Notes under the pieces: generated by a model | Database searches by the model: none | The model's input: the letters and a program-made list of their open reading frames with translations, nothing else | Told to the model about the DNA's origin: nothing | Assembly (NCBI RefSeq): GCF_900143525.1 | Contig: NZ_FREZ01000007.1 | Location: 1-64,000 of the forward strand | DNA from: Ruegeria sp. Alg231-54 | GTDB lineage: Bacteria > Pseudomonadota > Alphaproteobacteria > Rhodobacterales > Rhodobacteraceae | Direction: 5' to 3' | Length of the DNA: 64,000 nucleotides | Shown: positions 26,901 to 36,265 of the stretch, one piece after another | Layout: every line of letters begins with the position of its first letter | Position numbering within the stretch: the stretch's first letter is position 1 | Translations under genes and position numbers: made by a program

Positions 26901-27190
26901 ATAAAACTGCTGCAAGTTTTGCACCGCTCTCGGTTCTGTTACCTTCGCGTTACAAAAATGTCTTTTTTTTCATACACTTGCCTTGTGAATGAATTTATTT
27001 ATAATAAAAACAACAAGTTAGATATTTGCTTATTTTTTGTGCAAATCAAGGATTCCTTAATGAATAAAGGGAAATTCGCCACGCTCAGAAACTTATCTTC
27101 ACACTTATCCACAGAAACCGTGGATTTGTTTTCTCTTGATCTGGGGGCCACAAGATTGCAGCCATGGTCAGAGAATCATATCTCAGGCAA
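26901..27190. other. AT-rich intergenic island upstream of uvrC
   Basis: About 290 bp, distinctly AT-rich at 26950-27065 against GC-rich neighbours. Visible elements are T- and A-runs, an ATTTGC...GCAAAT inverted repeat at 27034-27056, a consensus DnaA box at 27105-27113 and a looser TTATCTTCA beside it. A 91-codon ORF crossing it has an unlike composition and was not accepted. It may be a uvrC leader/promoter or a DnaA-responsive element. Confidence 0.5.
27105..27113 (+). promoter_or_regulatory. DnaA-box consensus match
   Basis: TTATCCACA is an exact match to the TTATNCACA DnaA-box consensus. It lies about 80 bp before the uvrC start, downstream of an AT-rich stretch. A single perfect box is not enough to call an origin. 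Confidence 0.55.
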
Positions 27191-29065
27191 ATGACAACAG
27201 ACAGCGACTCGACCCCTGAAATTCAACTGACCGGCTATGCCTGCATTTTGCGGTATGTGAAGACGCTGGACAGTTCACCCGGTGTGTATCGGATGTTGGA
27301 TGCGGACAGCCGGGTGCTGTACGTCGGCAAGGCGCGCAACCTCAAAGCGCGGGTGTCGAACTATGCGCGGCCGGGACATTCGGGGCGGATTGAGCGGATG
27401 ATCGCGGCGACAGCCTCGATGATGTTCCTGACCACGCGGACAGAGACCGAGGCGTTGCTGCTTGAGCAGAACCTGATCAAGCAGCTCAAGCCCAAGTACA
27501 ACGTGCTGCTGCGCGACGACAAAAGCTTTCCCAATATTCTGGTCGCCAAGGACCATGCCTATCCGCAGATCAAAAAGCACCGTGGCGCGAAGAAAGAGAA
27601 GGGGACTTATTTTGGCCCCTTCGCCAGTGCTGGCGCGGTCAATCGAACGTTGAACCAGCTGCAAAAGGCGTTTCTGTTGCGCAATTGCTCGGATTCCATG
27701 TTTGATGGCCGCACGCGGCCCTGTCTGCTTTATCAGATCAAGCGGTGCTCAGGGCCATGCGTTGGTCTGATCTCGGAAGACGAATACGGCGAAAGCGTCA
27801 AAGATGCCGAGCGGTTCCTGTCGGGGCGGTCGACCAAAGTGCAAGAGGAACTGGCCGAACAGATGATGGCCGCGTCCGAGGCGATGGAGTTCGAACGCGC
27901 CGCCGGGCTACGAGATCGCATCCGGGCACTGACGCAGGTGCAGACGTCCCAGGGTATCAATCCGCGCGGCGTGGCTGAGGCGGATGTGATTGGCCTCTAT
28001 ATGGACAGCGGGCAGGCATGTGTTCAGGTGTTCTTTATCCGCGCCAATCAGAACTGGGGGAACAAGGATTTCTATCCTCGTGTCGGTGCGGATGTGTCCG
28101 CAGCTGAGGTGATGGAGGCGTTTCTTGGCCAGTTCTACGACAATAAGGAACCGCCCCGGCAGCTGATCCTGTCGGATGCCGTTGAAAACGCCGATCTAAT
28201 GCACGAGGCGCTGAGCGAGAAGGCGGGGCGCAAGGTCGAAATCCTAGTGCCTCAGCGCGGTGAGAAACAGGAACTGATTGCAGGGGCCTCGCGCAACGCG
28301 CGGGAATCTCTGGCCCGGCGGATGTCGGAAAGTGCCACGCAGGCCAAGCTGCTGCGCGGCGTGGCCGAGGCGTTTGATCTGGACAGCCCGCCGAACCGGA
28401 TCGAGGTTTACGATAACTCTCATATCCAGGGGACCAACGCTGTTGGTGGGATGATCGTGGCAGGCCCAGAAGGGTACATGAAAAACGCCTATCGAAAGTT
28501 CAACATTCGGGGTGATGACCTGACCCCCGGTGACGACTTTGGCATGATGAAAGAGGTTCTGACCCGCCGCTTTACCCGCTTGCAAAAAGAGGATCCGGAT
28601 CGTGACAAGGGATTGTGGCCCGACCTGTTGCTAATTGACGGCGGCGCGGGGCAGGTGAGTGCTGTGCGCGAGATCATGGTTGAACATGGGGTCGAAGATA
28701 TTCCTATGGTCGGTGTTGCAAAGGGCGTTGATCGCGATCACGGCAAGGAAGAGTTCCATCGTACCGGCCAGCGCCCCTTTGCCTTAAAACGCAATGACCC
28801 GGTGCTGTATTTTATTCAACGTCTGCGGGACGAGGCGCACCGGTTTGCAATCGGCACTCACCGTGCCAAACGGGCCAAAGCAGTCGGCGCGACGCCGTTG
28901 GACGAAATCCCCGGAGTTGGTGCTGCGCGCAAACGGGCATTGCTGGCGCATTTCGGCAGTGCCAAGGCCGTTAGCCGGGCCAATCTGGCGGATTTGAAAG
29001 CGGTCGAGGGGATCTCAGCCGGGTTGGCGCAGAAGGTCTATGACTTCTTCCACGACAAGGGCTAG
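27191..29065 (+). CDS. uvrC: Excinuclease ABC subunit C
   Basis: Dual-incision nuclease of nucleotide excision repair. The 624-residue protein has the GIY-YIG domain near residue 25 ([21 protein letters not shown]), which makes the 3' cut. Next come a UVR helical domain contacting UvrB (about residues 215-250, [14 protein letters not shown]) and the RNase-H-like endonuclease block around [11 protein letters not shown], which makes the 5' cut. C-terminal helix-hairpin-helix motifs follow ([17 protein letters not shown]). I chose ATG at 27191; an ORF nine codons longer exists. The stop overlaps the convergent EamA gene stop within CTAG. Confidence 0.96.
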   Translation: MTTDSDSTPEIQLTGYACILRYVKTLDSSPGVYRMLDADSRVLYVGKARNLKARVSNYARPGHSGRIERMIAATASMMFLTTRTETEALLLEQNLIKQLKPKYNVLLRDDKSFPNILVAKDHAYPQIKKHRGAKKEKGTYFGPFASAGAVNRTLNQLQKAFLLRNCSDSMFDGRTRPCLLYQIKRCSGPCVGLISEDEYGESVKDAERFLSGRSTKVQEELAEQMMAASEAMEFERAAGLRDRIRALTQVQTSQGINPRGVAEADVIGLYMDSGQACVQVFFIRANQNWGNKDFYPRVGADVSAAEVMEAFLGQFYDNKEPPRQLILSDAVENADLMHEALSEKAGRKVEILVPQRGEKQELIAGASRNARESLARRMSESATQAKLLRGVAEAFDLDSPPNRIEVYDNSHIQGTNAVGGMIVAGPEGYMKNAYRKFNIRGDDLTPGDDFGMMKEVLTRRFTRLQKEDPDRDKGLWPDLLLIDGGAGQVSAVREIMVEHGVEDIPMVGVAKGVDRDHGKEEFHRTGQRPFALKRNDPVLYFIQRLRDEAHRFAIGTHRAKRAKAVGATPLDEIPGVGAARKRALLAHFGSAKAVSRANLADLKAVEGISAGLAQKVYDFFHDKG

Positions 29066-29946
29066 GCCTTTCGCCCGCGCCATAGGATGTAGAGGCCGGA
29101 GGCCACGATCAGACCGCTACCGATCCACATTGTCTGGTCCAGATCCTCGCCGAAAAAGATCACGCCCAAGGCAACACCGAACAGCAGGCGGGAATAGCGG
29201 AAAGGCGTGACGGCGGACACCTCTCCCGTCCGCATGGCTTTCATTAAGGAAGCGTATGCGATTGCGCCAAGGCCCACAGCTCCGGCGATATGGAGGCTTG
29301 TGAGCAACGGCACAGGCGCGATAGGGGCCTGTTCCCAAAAGCTGTAGGCAAACCCGGCGACAATCACGCTGACAAAGCCGTAGAACCCTAAAACTTCGGT
29401 TCCAAGGCTGGCGGGTGCGACCCGACTGGCCAGATCGCGACCAGCAAATCCCAACATCCCCAGCACGGCCAGCAGGGACAGGATGGTGAAACTGTCCCCA
29501 GTTGGTTGGATGATGATCACAACGCCGATCAGGCCAACGAGAATGGCGCTCCACCGCCGCCAACCAACGGTCTCTCCGAATAGAAGCGCGGCACAGGCGA
29601 CGACCACAAGCGGGGTGGCTTGCAGGATAACGGTTGCCGATGACAAGGGGGTCAATGTGATGGCCAGAACGTAGAACAGCCGCCCAAGAATTTCGAACAC
29701 CGCGCGGATCTTCATTGCAGGCGACAGCACATCCGGTTGCAGCAGCCGCGTGCCCCGTGCGATGGCGACACAGGCAAAGATGACCGCGCCACCCAATCCG
29801 AACAGGAGAAGAATTTGCCAGACGGGCAATGCAACCGCCGCCGCTTTCAGCAGCGCGTCTTCCAGCGCAAAACATGCCATTGCGCCGATCATCCATGCGC
29901 TACCGATCAGGTTGGCGCGTGCGTCGGTCTCAATATTCGGGGTCAT
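29062..29946 (-). CDS. EamA/DMT-family transporter
   Basis: A 294-residue drug/metabolite transporter with ten predicted helices in two EamA repeats (about residues 15-145 and 160-290). It starts [18 protein letters not shown]; a 23-codon upstream extension was rejected because it is polar and arginine-rich. DMT proteins export amino acids, nucleobases or drugs; nothing in the sequence specifies the substrate. It is convergent with uvrC (4-bp overlap of stops) and divergent from pgsA across about 180 bp. Confidence 0.9.
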   Translation of the reverse strand: MTPNIETDARANLIGSAWMIGAMACFALEDALLKAAAVALPVWQILLLFGLGGAVIFACVAIARGTRLLQPDVLSPAMKIRAVFEILGRLFYVLAITLTPLSSATVILQATPLVVVACAALLFGETVGWRRWSAILVGLIGVVIIIQPTGDSFTILSLLAVLGMLGFAGRDLASRVAPASLGTEVLGFYGFVSVIVAGFAYSFWEQAPIAPVPLLTSLHIAGAVGLGAIAYASLMKAMRTGEVSAVTPFRYSRLLFGVALGVIFFGEDLDQTMWIGSGLIVASGLYILWRGRKA

Positions 29947-30124
29947 CGGGTCGTCTTTGCCATTGGGCTTGGTCGGCTGCACTCTGACGACAATCCGACC
30001 CGGGGCCAAGGCCAATAACCGGTGCCGCGCCGGACTGCGGCGCTTTGACCAAGTCTCTGTGATCGGTACAGTTTTTTTCCGCCCCGTCTTTCCTGTCCCC
30101 GGTCAGCGATGTAGGGTCTGCTTC

Positions 30125-30793
30125 ATGAAGTGGAACCTACCGAATATCCTGACTGTCCTGCGCCTACTGGCCGCGCCCGGTCTGGCCGTAATGTTTCTGT
30201 ATTTCACCAGACCCTATGCAGACTGGTTTGCGCTGATCCTGTTTCTGACGGCGGCCATTACCGACTGGTTTGACGGATATTTGGCGCGAGCGTGGAAACA
30301 GGAAACCAAGATCGGCGCCATGCTGGACCCGATTGCGGACAAGGCGATGGTGGTGATGGCGCTGATGATCCTTGTAGGTTACTCCGCTGAACACTGGACG
30401 CCCTGGTTGGTGCTGCCAGCGACGGTCATTCTGTTCCGCGAGGTGTTTGTCTCGGGCCTGCGTGAATATCTCGGCGATACAGCCGGAACGCTGAAAGTCA
30501 CGAAGCTGGCGAAATGGAAAACGACTGCGCAGATGGTGGCGATTGCGATTCTGTTTTCGCAGGGGATCTTCGAGCACTATTTTGTGATGGCTACATTCGG
30601 CATGGATGCCGCAACGATGGATCAGGTTCTGACGGGTCAATTGGAAGACCTGAATCATATGCGCTGGCACCTTGAGGCGATGTTCTGGTCTGGCCGGATC
30701 GGGTTGTGGCTGTTGTGGATCGCTGCGGCGCTGACATTGATCACCGGTTATGACTACCTACGTAAAGCCATGCCCCACCTGAAGGAGAGCTAA
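30125..30793 (+). CDS. pgsA: CDP-diacylglycerol-glycerol-3-phosphate 3-phosphatidyltransferase
   Basis: Committed enzyme of phosphatidylglycerol synthesis. The 222-residue membrane protein carries the CDP-alcohol phosphotransferase motif D-G-x2-A-R-x8-G-x3-D-x3-D, readable as DGYLAR...GAMLDPIAD near residues 55-80. Several transmembrane helices surround it. ATG at 30125 gives the family start MKWNLPNILTVLRL; a 125-codon upstream extension overlaps the EamA control region. It is followed after 3 bp by moaD, forming a pgsA-moaD-moaE set common in Rhodobacterales. Confidence 0.96.
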   Translation: MKWNLPNILTVLRLLAAPGLAVMFLYFTRPYADWFALILFLTAAITDWFDGYLARAWKQETKIGAMLDPIADKAMVVMALMILVGYSAEHWTPWLVLPATVILFREVFVSGLREYLGDTAGTLKVTKLAKWKTTAQMVAIAILFSQGIFEHYFVMATFGMDAATMDQVLTGQLEDLNHMRWHLEAMFWSGRIGLWLLWIAAALTLITGYDYLRKAMPHLKES

Positions 30794-30796
30794 GGG

Positions 30797-31042
30797 ATGG
30801 ACGTTCTGTATTTTGCCTGGGTGCGTGAACGGATCGGCTTGCCGAAAGAACGGATCGAGACCGAGGCCGCAACCGTAGCCGATCTGGTCGCCGAGTTGAG
30901 CGCGCGTGAAGACCGGTATGCTGCCGCATTTGCGGACCTGTCCGCACTGCGTGTGGCACTGGATCAGGAACTGTCCGATTTTGACGCATCGCTTTCTGGC
31001 GTGCGCGAAGTGGCTTTTTTCCCGCCGATGACCGGCGGCTAA
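30797..31042 (+). CDS. moaD: Molybdopterin synthase sulfur carrier subunit
   Basis: An 81-residue ubiquitin-like protein that carries the thiocarboxylate used to make molybdopterin from precursor Z. It ends in the required Gly-Gly (PPMTGG), which is adenylated and sulfurated. It starts MDVLYFAWVRERIGLP, typical for the family. It follows pgsA by 3 bp and precedes moaE, its catalytic partner, by 4 bp. Confidence 0.95.
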   Translation: MDVLYFAWVRERIGLPKERIETEAATVADLVAELSAREDRYAAAFADLSALRVALDQELSDFDASLSGVREVAFFPPMTGG

Positions 31043-31046
31043 ATCC

Positions 31047-31490
31047 ATGCGCATCGCGGTTCAGGAAGAAGAATTTGATCTTGGGGCCGAAGCCAATACC
31101 TTCGCTGCCGGAGACGATGCCAACGGCGCCATCGTGACCTTTACCGGCGTGGTGCGCGATCTGGCATCCGGTGATCTGGATGTGATGGAGATCGAGCATT
31201 ACCCCGGTATGACCGAACGGGCGCTAACCAAAATCGCCGAAGAGGCACAGCAGCGCTGGTCGTTGGGCGATGTTCTGGTGATCCACCGCTACGGACGTCT
31301 GGCTCCGGGGGACCGGATCATGATGGTGGCCACCGCAGCGCGGCACCGCAAGGATGCGTTTGAGGCGGCAGAATACCTGATGGATTACCTGAAATCCCGC
31401 GCTCCCTTTTGGAAAAAGGAAATCACCACATCCGGCGCGGAATGGGTCGCAGCCAAGGATGAGGATGAAGATGCGCTGACCCGCTGGTAG
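31047..31490 (+). CDS. moaE: Molybdopterin synthase catalytic subunit
   Basis: A 147-residue large subunit of molybdopterin synthase, which with MoaD converts cyclic pyranopterin monophosphate to molybdopterin. Conserved blocks are ANGAIVTFTGVVRD near residue 28, VMEIEHYPGM near residue 50, VLVIHRYGRL near residue 75, and the lysine-rich active-site segment KSRAPFWKKE near residue 117. It lies directly after moaD and is closed by a 9-bp hairpin 9 bp after the stop. Confidence 0.96.
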   Translation: MRIAVQEEEFDLGAEANTFAAGDDANGAIVTFTGVVRDLASGDLDVMEIEHYPGMTERALTKIAEEAQQRWSLGDVLVIHRYGRLAPGDRIMMVATAARHRKDAFEAAEYLMDYLKSRAPFWKKEITTSGAEWVAAKDEDEDALTRW

Positions 31491-31498
31491 GTTCTGTG

Positions 31499-31525
31499 CC
31501 CGGCACCGGATTATCTGGTGCCGGG
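31499..31525 (+). terminator. Hairpin after moaE
   Basis: Perfect 9-bp stem (CCCGGCACC, 9-nt loop, GGTGCCGGG) located 9 bp after the moaE stop, followed by TCTAT. It probably ends the pgsA-moaD-moaE transcript. Confidence 0.65.
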
Positions 31526-31539
31526 TCTATCATAGCGAG

Positions 31540-32070
31540 TTAGGTGCTTTGTTCGGTGTTACACTGCCGTGCCGCTTCGATGGCTTTTTTAGTACCATCC
31601 AGACTAACGGTGAATGCGAACTCTTTCTTCGGAAACACGGTCATTTCGTATTTGTTCATGACGTCATCCACAAACTGGGCGTTGTTCGCAAGGATGTATC
31701 CGCCGGTATATCCGTCGGCGAGATGCTTGGTCTTCTTGTGCGCCTCAGCTTCGTAGACGTTGCCGTCAAGTGACAGGAATATCTTTTCCTTCTTACCCTT
31801 CAGGCCAATGTCGTTCTTCGTGAACACACCGAGATAGCCCATCTCGTGGTCCTTAGTCAGGCCCATCTGAACGACGTTCTGGTTTTCGTCCATGCGTTCG
31901 ATCAGGCAAGACTCGCGTGTGTCATCCACGAAGATAGTCCAACCAGATTCTTCGCCCCAGTTGGTGAAGGTATCGTTCTCTGACGGTATCACGTCACTTG
32001 AAGCCCAAGCGGCTGTAGCAGAGAAGATGCTTAGAGTCGCAGCGGTTGTTAATGATGATTTGAAATTCAT
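31540..32070 (-). CDS. Secreted protein, possibly invasion-associated locus B-like
   Basis: A 176-residue protein with a clear Sec signal peptide (MNFKSSLTTAATLSIFSATAAWA, cleavage near residue 23). The mature part contains W-T-I-F-V-D, two cysteines (in SCLIER and RQCNTE) and a lysine-rich middle. The WTIFVDD...C pattern and overall size recall IalB-family periplasmic proteins, but similarity is weak. The gene is more AT-rich than its neighbours and stands alone between convergent moaE and an untranslated 170-bp stretch. Possible recent acquisition. Function unknown. Confidence 0.72.
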   Translation of the reverse strand: MNFKSSLTTAATLSIFSATAAWASSDVIPSENDTFTNWGEESGWTIFVDDTRESCLIERMDENQNVVQMGLTKDHEMGYLGVFTKNDIGLKGKKEKIFLSLDGNVYEAEAHKKTKHLADGYTGGYILANNAQFVDDVMNKYEMTVFPKKEFAFTVSLDGTKKAIEAARQCNTEQST

Positions 32071-32242
32071 AGTACACTCCAATTTTCCGGATAGTGAACA
32101 GTGATGTGCAGGTGTAAAAATGCACCAATTCCTAATATTGAATTTGTTGTAAAAATTGAAGGCGATTGCCTCCGATCGGCTGATTTGTGCCGAAAGCGCA
32201 ATCTGCCCCAACCTGGGTCAGCTGTTAAGTCCGGTGCTGGGA

Positions 32243-32563
32243 TCAATCCGCGTTGTTGATACGTCCACGCAATTCTTCAGCCTCTTGCCGCGCCGCGCGC
32301 AGGCCGTCCATGGCAGCAGCCAGCTCTGCCTCGGTCTGGGTCAGCTGGTTGGTCAACTCGGCCTCGCGCTGCTGCAGATAGGTGATCGCCTGATCGCGGG
32401 TTTCTTCTGCCTCGTGCAGCTCCTGGCTCATGCGGTCCAGATCGGCGACGTCGCTTTGGCGGACGCGCGACAGGCGATGGGCCAGCCAGTTGGCGAACCA
32501 CCCCATGCAAAAGGCGGCAAACAATATGACGGCGGTCGCGATAATGAATTCGATTCTGTTCAA
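32243..32563 (-). CDS. Small membrane-anchored coiled-coil protein
   Basis: A 106-residue protein. An N-terminal helix (IEFIIATAVILFAAFCMGWF) is followed by a long charged coiled coil (about residues 45-100, rich in E, Q, R and A with heptad spacing). TTG at 32563 begins one base after the OmpA-family stop and has AGGGG upstream; an ATG start 12 codons further up lies inside the OmpA gene. The close spacing suggests co-expression with that envelope protein. A scaffold or spacing role is a guess. Confidence 0.75.
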   Translation of the reverse strand: MNRIEFIIATAVILFAAFCMGWFANWLAHRLSRVRQSDVADLDRMSQELHEAEETRDQAITYLQQREAELTNQLTQTEAELAAAMDGLRAARQEAEELRGRINNAD

Positions 32564-32564
32564 C

Positions 32565-34499
32565 TTACTGGTCCCCTGCGCCCGAGTCGGTTTCCGCATC
32601 CGGTTCCGCGGCTTCGGCCTCTGGCTCTGCGTCTTGTGACGTCTCTGCTTCGTCTTCCATCGCTTCCAGCGCGGTTTGAGATTCGGTGGTGGATTCGGGC
32701 CGGATCAGGCGGAATTCGATGCGTCTGTTTTCTTCCCGCCCGATTTCGGTGTCATTGTCGGCGATTGGCTGGGTTTCACCATAGCCCATGGCGGTAAAGC
32801 TGGCTGTAGGCACGCGCCGCGCGCGCAGCTCATTTAAGATGGATTGTGCCCGTGATTGGCTGAGCTGCTGGTTCATCTCTTCGCGCCCCTGGCTGTCGGT
32901 GTGGCCCTGAATCTCTAGTCGGATAGGTCCGCATTCCCGCAGGATGTCGGCGATCTGATTGACCGTATCGCGCGACTCGGCGGCGACCGTGGCAGATCCC
33001 GGTTCAAAGGCGATTTTCGAACCCGCCTGAACCTCGGCAATGCGCTCTTCGCAAACATCCGGATCTGGCAGCTTGTCTGCGGGTTCGGGTGGCTTTTGAT
33101 AGGTGATCACCAAGCTGAAATCCTGTGCTTCGCCCAGTTTTTCCGACAACAGCCCCGAAATATAGGCCCGGGTTTTGGGATCGTGGCTGACACCGTTCAG
33201 AACCACTTCGTCCGGTGTCACGGTCAGCGCACCATTGTGCAGTTGCGACAGCGCCTCGAGCCCGCTGAGGACGCGAATGGGCCAATCAGCGGGAAGGTCA
33301 GGGGCGACGCGGGTTGCGGTATGGACGTGTTCGTAACCAAAGGCTGCACGGGCATAGCTGTCGACCATGTCGCGCAGGGTTTCATCCCCCAGCCGGCCGC
33401 GCATTTGTACCAGACCCTCGGGGCTTCGTGTTGCTGAGAATTCGGGCGGGCCGGATTGGTCTTCCGTTTCGGGTTCCGGCAGAACCGCATGCAGGGCAAA
33501 GACCTCGGGCAGTGCGTTTTCCAGTTCGCCGATCACCTGGTCAAACAGCGCGGCACCAGTGCCTTCGGCTGCGACCAGAGTGATATCCGCATCTGACAAG
33601 GTCACCGTACCCTGGCCGATTTCCGCCAGCGCCCGAATGCTTAACACGGCGGCGTCGGGCCAGCGAGGCGAGGGTTCACCCAGACCGATGGTGCAGGAAT
33701 AAGGCCCGGTCAGACCAGCATCCTTTGCGGCTGCGACGATCCGGTCCCGCGCCTTTTCGTCCTGGGCCGAACAGGCATCGAATTGCCCACCATTTTCGTC
33801 GATCAGGTAACGCAGGGTGAAGGGTGTAATGACCGGGCGCGGTGCGGAAATGGACAAGCCGATGCGCAGGCTGGGCGGCGCTGCGCGCGTCAGCTCTTGC
33901 TCAAGCCGCTCTTTTTCCTGCTGGCTGTCGGCAATTGCCGTCACCTTTACGAGCCCGGGGCTGGCCGAGATTTTTGCTCGCGGCAGTCGGGTCAGCGCCT
34001 CAACAGCAAAAGCGATCGCATCGTCCCAGCCTTTGGGTTTTGGATAGTCGGCGGTTTCCAGCAAATCTGATACCGGCCCGTCATTCAGCGTGCGCAATCT
34101 TTTCGTCAGCGCATCGCGGTCTTCGCTGGCCGGGATCAGACCAATAACCGAGATACCGCTGTCATTGCGCAGAATTTCGGCTGAAAAGCGTGGAGAGGCC
34201 AGCTGCGTCGAGGGCGCGACCTCCATGTCATCAATCACGCGCGAGGTGTCGACCTCGGTCCCCGCCGCCGTCAGAGCATTAAACCGTGTGGCCTCATCGG
34301 TGGCGGTGCCGGTCAGAACCACCCGCAGCCCGTCCGAATGGACCTCAGCCCAGTTATGGCCTTTCAGGTCCAGTGCACGCCGAACGGCGAATTCCGAGGC
34401 TTCTTCGACCTTTGTTACAGCAAAGCTTGCCGCCAGCAGAGACAGCCCGGCGGACGCAAGGAAGACAAAGGCAACGACGAAGATATAAGGCAGACGCAT
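32565..34499 (-). CDS. OmpA-family protein with BON-like repeats
   Basis: A 644-residue envelope protein. An N-terminal membrane helix (residues 3-28) is followed by several repeated BON-like segments (residues about 35-500; e.g. GLRVVLTGTATDEATRFNA). A C-terminal OmpA peptidoglycan-binding domain is at about residues 500-610 (IAFEPGSATVA, LEIQGHTDSQG, NRRIEFRL). The tail is glutamate- and alanine-rich (about 35 residues). The architecture is common in Rhodobacteraceae and suggests an inner-membrane-tethered protein spanning to the cell wall. It is the first gene of a two-gene leftward unit with the coiled-coil protein. Confidence 0.9.
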   Translation of the reverse strand: MRLPYIFVVAFVFLASAGLSLLAASFAVTKVEEASEFAVRRALDLKGHNWAEVHSDGLRVVLTGTATDEATRFNALTAAGTEVDTSRVIDDMEVAPSTQLASPRFSAEILRNDSGISVIGLIPASEDRDALTKRLRTLNDGPVSDLLETADYPKPKGWDDAIAFAVEALTRLPRAKISASPGLVKVTAIADSQQEKERLEQELTRAAPPSLRIGLSISAPRPVITPFTLRYLIDENGGQFDACSAQDEKARDRIVAAAKDAGLTGPYSCTIGLGEPSPRWPDAAVLSIRALAEIGQGTVTLSDADITLVAAEGTGAALFDQVIGELENALPEVFALHAVLPEPETEDQSGPPEFSATRSPEGLVQMRGRLGDETLRDMVDSYARAAFGYEHVHTATRVAPDLPADWPIRVLSGLEALSQLHNGALTVTPDEVVLNGVSHDPKTRAYISGLLSEKLGEAQDFSLVITYQKPPEPADKLPDPDVCEERIAEVQAGSKIAFEPGSATVAAESRDTVNQIADILRECGPIRLEIQGHTDSQGREEMNQQLSQSRAQSILNELRARRVPTASFTAMGYGETQPIADNDTEIGREENRRIEFRLIRPESTTESQTALEAMEDEAETSQDAEPEAEAAEPDAETDSGAGDQ

Positions 34500-34564
34500 G
34501 TGCGAACTATCGACTCCTCGGGTGAGTGTTCAGAACTCTTACAGAGGCCTAGGCCCGGGTGCAA

Positions 34565-35527
34565 TCAGAGCAACAAGGCGACGCAAAGGAAGATCAGCGG
34601 AATAAGGCCGGTGTCACGGTTGGCACGGAACAATTGCAGCAGTTTGGCGTTGTCCTCGATATCAAGTCCCCGCAATTGCCATGCCATGTGCCACCCCATC
34701 GCCCAAGGCCCGCCAAGGGCCACCACCAGGGCCATGATTGACGTCTGGGTCGTCGCAGCGTCAATGATTGCCAGTCCCATCAGCGCCACTGTGGCCATCA
34801 GGAAATACTTCAACCACCGCGCAGTATCAGTGCCAAACAGCCGGGCCGTGGACTTGATCCCGATCAGCTCGTCATCTTCGGCGTCCTGATGGGCATAGAT
34901 CGTGTCGTAAAACAGCGTCCACGCGATCCCGGCCAGATATAGCGTGATTGCGGGTATGTTTACTGTTCCCGTGTGCGCAGCCCAGGCCAGCAGGATGCCC
35001 CAGTTGAAGGCAAGCCCCAGAAACACCTGCGGCCACCACGTGAAGCGCTTGGCAAATGGGTAGATCGTTACAGGCAACAGCGATAGCACACCCATCGCAA
35101 TCGCAGCTTGGTTGAATGTCAGCAGAATCATGAGTGCCAGCAGGCATTGCAGCCCCATCCAGATCATGGCCTGGCGTACGCTGACCTGACCGGACGGGAT
35201 TGGGCGGGATCGTGTGCGTTCGACCTGACCATCGAATTCGCGGTCGGTGATGTCGTTCCATGTGCAGCCCGCGCCGCGCATCAGAAAGGCTCCGAAGGCG
35301 CAGCCGATGGCGATCCACAGATCTTCCCACCGCGGGGTGCCGTCGCTGAGGATGGCCAGTGCCAATCCCCACCAGCAGGGAATCAACAGCAACCACGTGC
35401 CGATAGGCCGGTCAGCGCGGCTGAGGCGCAGGTAGGGGCGGGTAAACGCGGGCGCATATGAATCGACCCAGTTGCCGCTGACAGCGTCGGCAACCTGACC
35501 GTCTGGTGTTGGGGCATTGCCTTGCAT
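34565..35527 (-). CDS. ubiA: 4-hydroxybenzoate octaprenyltransferase
   Basis: Integral-membrane prenyltransferase adding the polyprenyl tail to 4-hydroxybenzoate in ubiquinone synthesis. The 320-residue protein contains both Mg2+-diphosphate motifs: N-D-x2-D in CTWNDITDREFDGQVERTRS near residue 95, and D-x3-D in YDTIYAHQDAEDD near residue 215. About eight helices are present. I chose ATG at 35527; the 188-codon upstream extension is antisense to rsmE. Only 12 bp separate its start from the divergent rsmE start, so one or both promoters must lie inside the opposite coding region. Confidence 0.95.
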   Translation of the reverse strand: MQGNAPTPDGQVADAVSGNWVDSYAPAFTRPYLRLSRADRPIGTWLLLIPCWWGLALAILSDGTPRWEDLWIAIGCAFGAFLMRGAGCTWNDITDREFDGQVERTRSRPIPSGQVSVRQAMIWMGLQCLLALMILLTFNQAAIAMGVLSLLPVTIYPFAKRFTWWPQVFLGLAFNWGILLAWAAHTGTVNIPAITLYLAGIAWTLFYDTIYAHQDAEDDELIGIKSTARLFGTDTARWLKYFLMATVALMGLAIIDAATTQTSIMALVVALGGPWAMGWHMAWQLRGLDIEDNAKLLQLFRANRDTGLIPLIFLCVALLL

Positions 35528-35539
35528 ATGTAAGGTCTC

Positions 35540-36265
35540 ATGAGTGCAAAGATCAGACTGTATGTAGAGCACCCTCTGGGTCAGGGGCAATCGGTTCCTT
35601 TGACGCGCGAGCAGGCCCATTACCTGTTTGGCGTCATGCGCCTGTCCGTTGGTGGACAGGTCGCGCTGTTCAATGGGCAGGACGGAGAGTGGCTGGCCGA
35701 GGTAATAGAGGCAGGCAAGCGGGGCGGCGTCTTGTCCTGCGTTGAGCAATCCAAACAGCTGCAACTGCCCCCAGATCTGTGGTTCCTGTTCGCGCCGATC
35801 AAAAAGGCGCGCACTGACTTTATCGTTGAAAAGGCAGCCGAAATGGGCGCGGCGCGGATCATGCCGGTGCAGACGGAGTTCACCAATTCGGAACGCATTC
35901 GTCAGGACCGATTGCAGGCGCACGCCGTTGAGGCGACCGAGCAATGCGGTGGAACATTTGTGCCCGAGGTGGCTGATCTGCAGCGATTGGATCGCGTATT
36001 GGAAAGCTGGCCCGGAGGGCGGCAACTGATGTTCTGCGATGAGGCCGAGGTAGGCTCGGCCCTGCGGTTGGCTGGCAATGAAACGGACCAACCCTGGGCT
36101 ATTCTCATCGGCCCCGAAGGTGGCTTTTCCGAGCGTGAACGCGCGAGGCTGGCCGCGTTGCCTTATTCACATGTGGTCAGCCTTGGCCCGCGCATCCTGC
36201 GCGCCGATACGGCTGCCGTAGCGGCGCTGACCATGTGGCAGCAGGCGCTGGGAGACTGGGTGTGA
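35540..36265 (+). CDS. rsmE: 16S rRNA (uracil1498-N3)-methyltransferase
   Basis: SPOUT-class methyltransferase that modifies U1498 of 16S rRNA. The 241-residue protein starts MSAKIRLYVEHPLGQG, has the N-terminal PUA-like part, then KARTDFIVEKAAEMGAARI near residue 90. The C-terminal SAM-knot block is LIGPEGGFSERERARL near residue 195, followed by SLGPRILRADTAAVAAL. Length and motifs are standard. It overlaps the next gene (GTGA) and begins a four-gene rightward unit: rsmE, a GNAT, a membrane protein and gshA. Confidence 0.96.
   Translation: MSAKIRLYVEHPLGQGQSVPLTREQAHYLFGVMRLSVGGQVALFNGQDGEWLAEVIEAGKRGGVLSCVEQSKQLQLPPDLWFLFAPIKKARTDFIVEKAAEMGAARIMPVQTEFTNSERIRQDRLQAHAVEATEQCGGTFVPEVADLQRLDRVLESWPGGRQLMFCDEAEVGSALRLAGNETDQPWAILIGPEGGFSERERARLAALPYSHVVSLGPRILRADTAAVAALTMWQQALGDWV

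Noticed and set aside
26919-27194. 91-codon ORF across the AT-rich uvrC leader
   Set aside because: Composition and residue pattern are not protein-like and it has no ribosome-binding site; it is better read as an untranslated leader.
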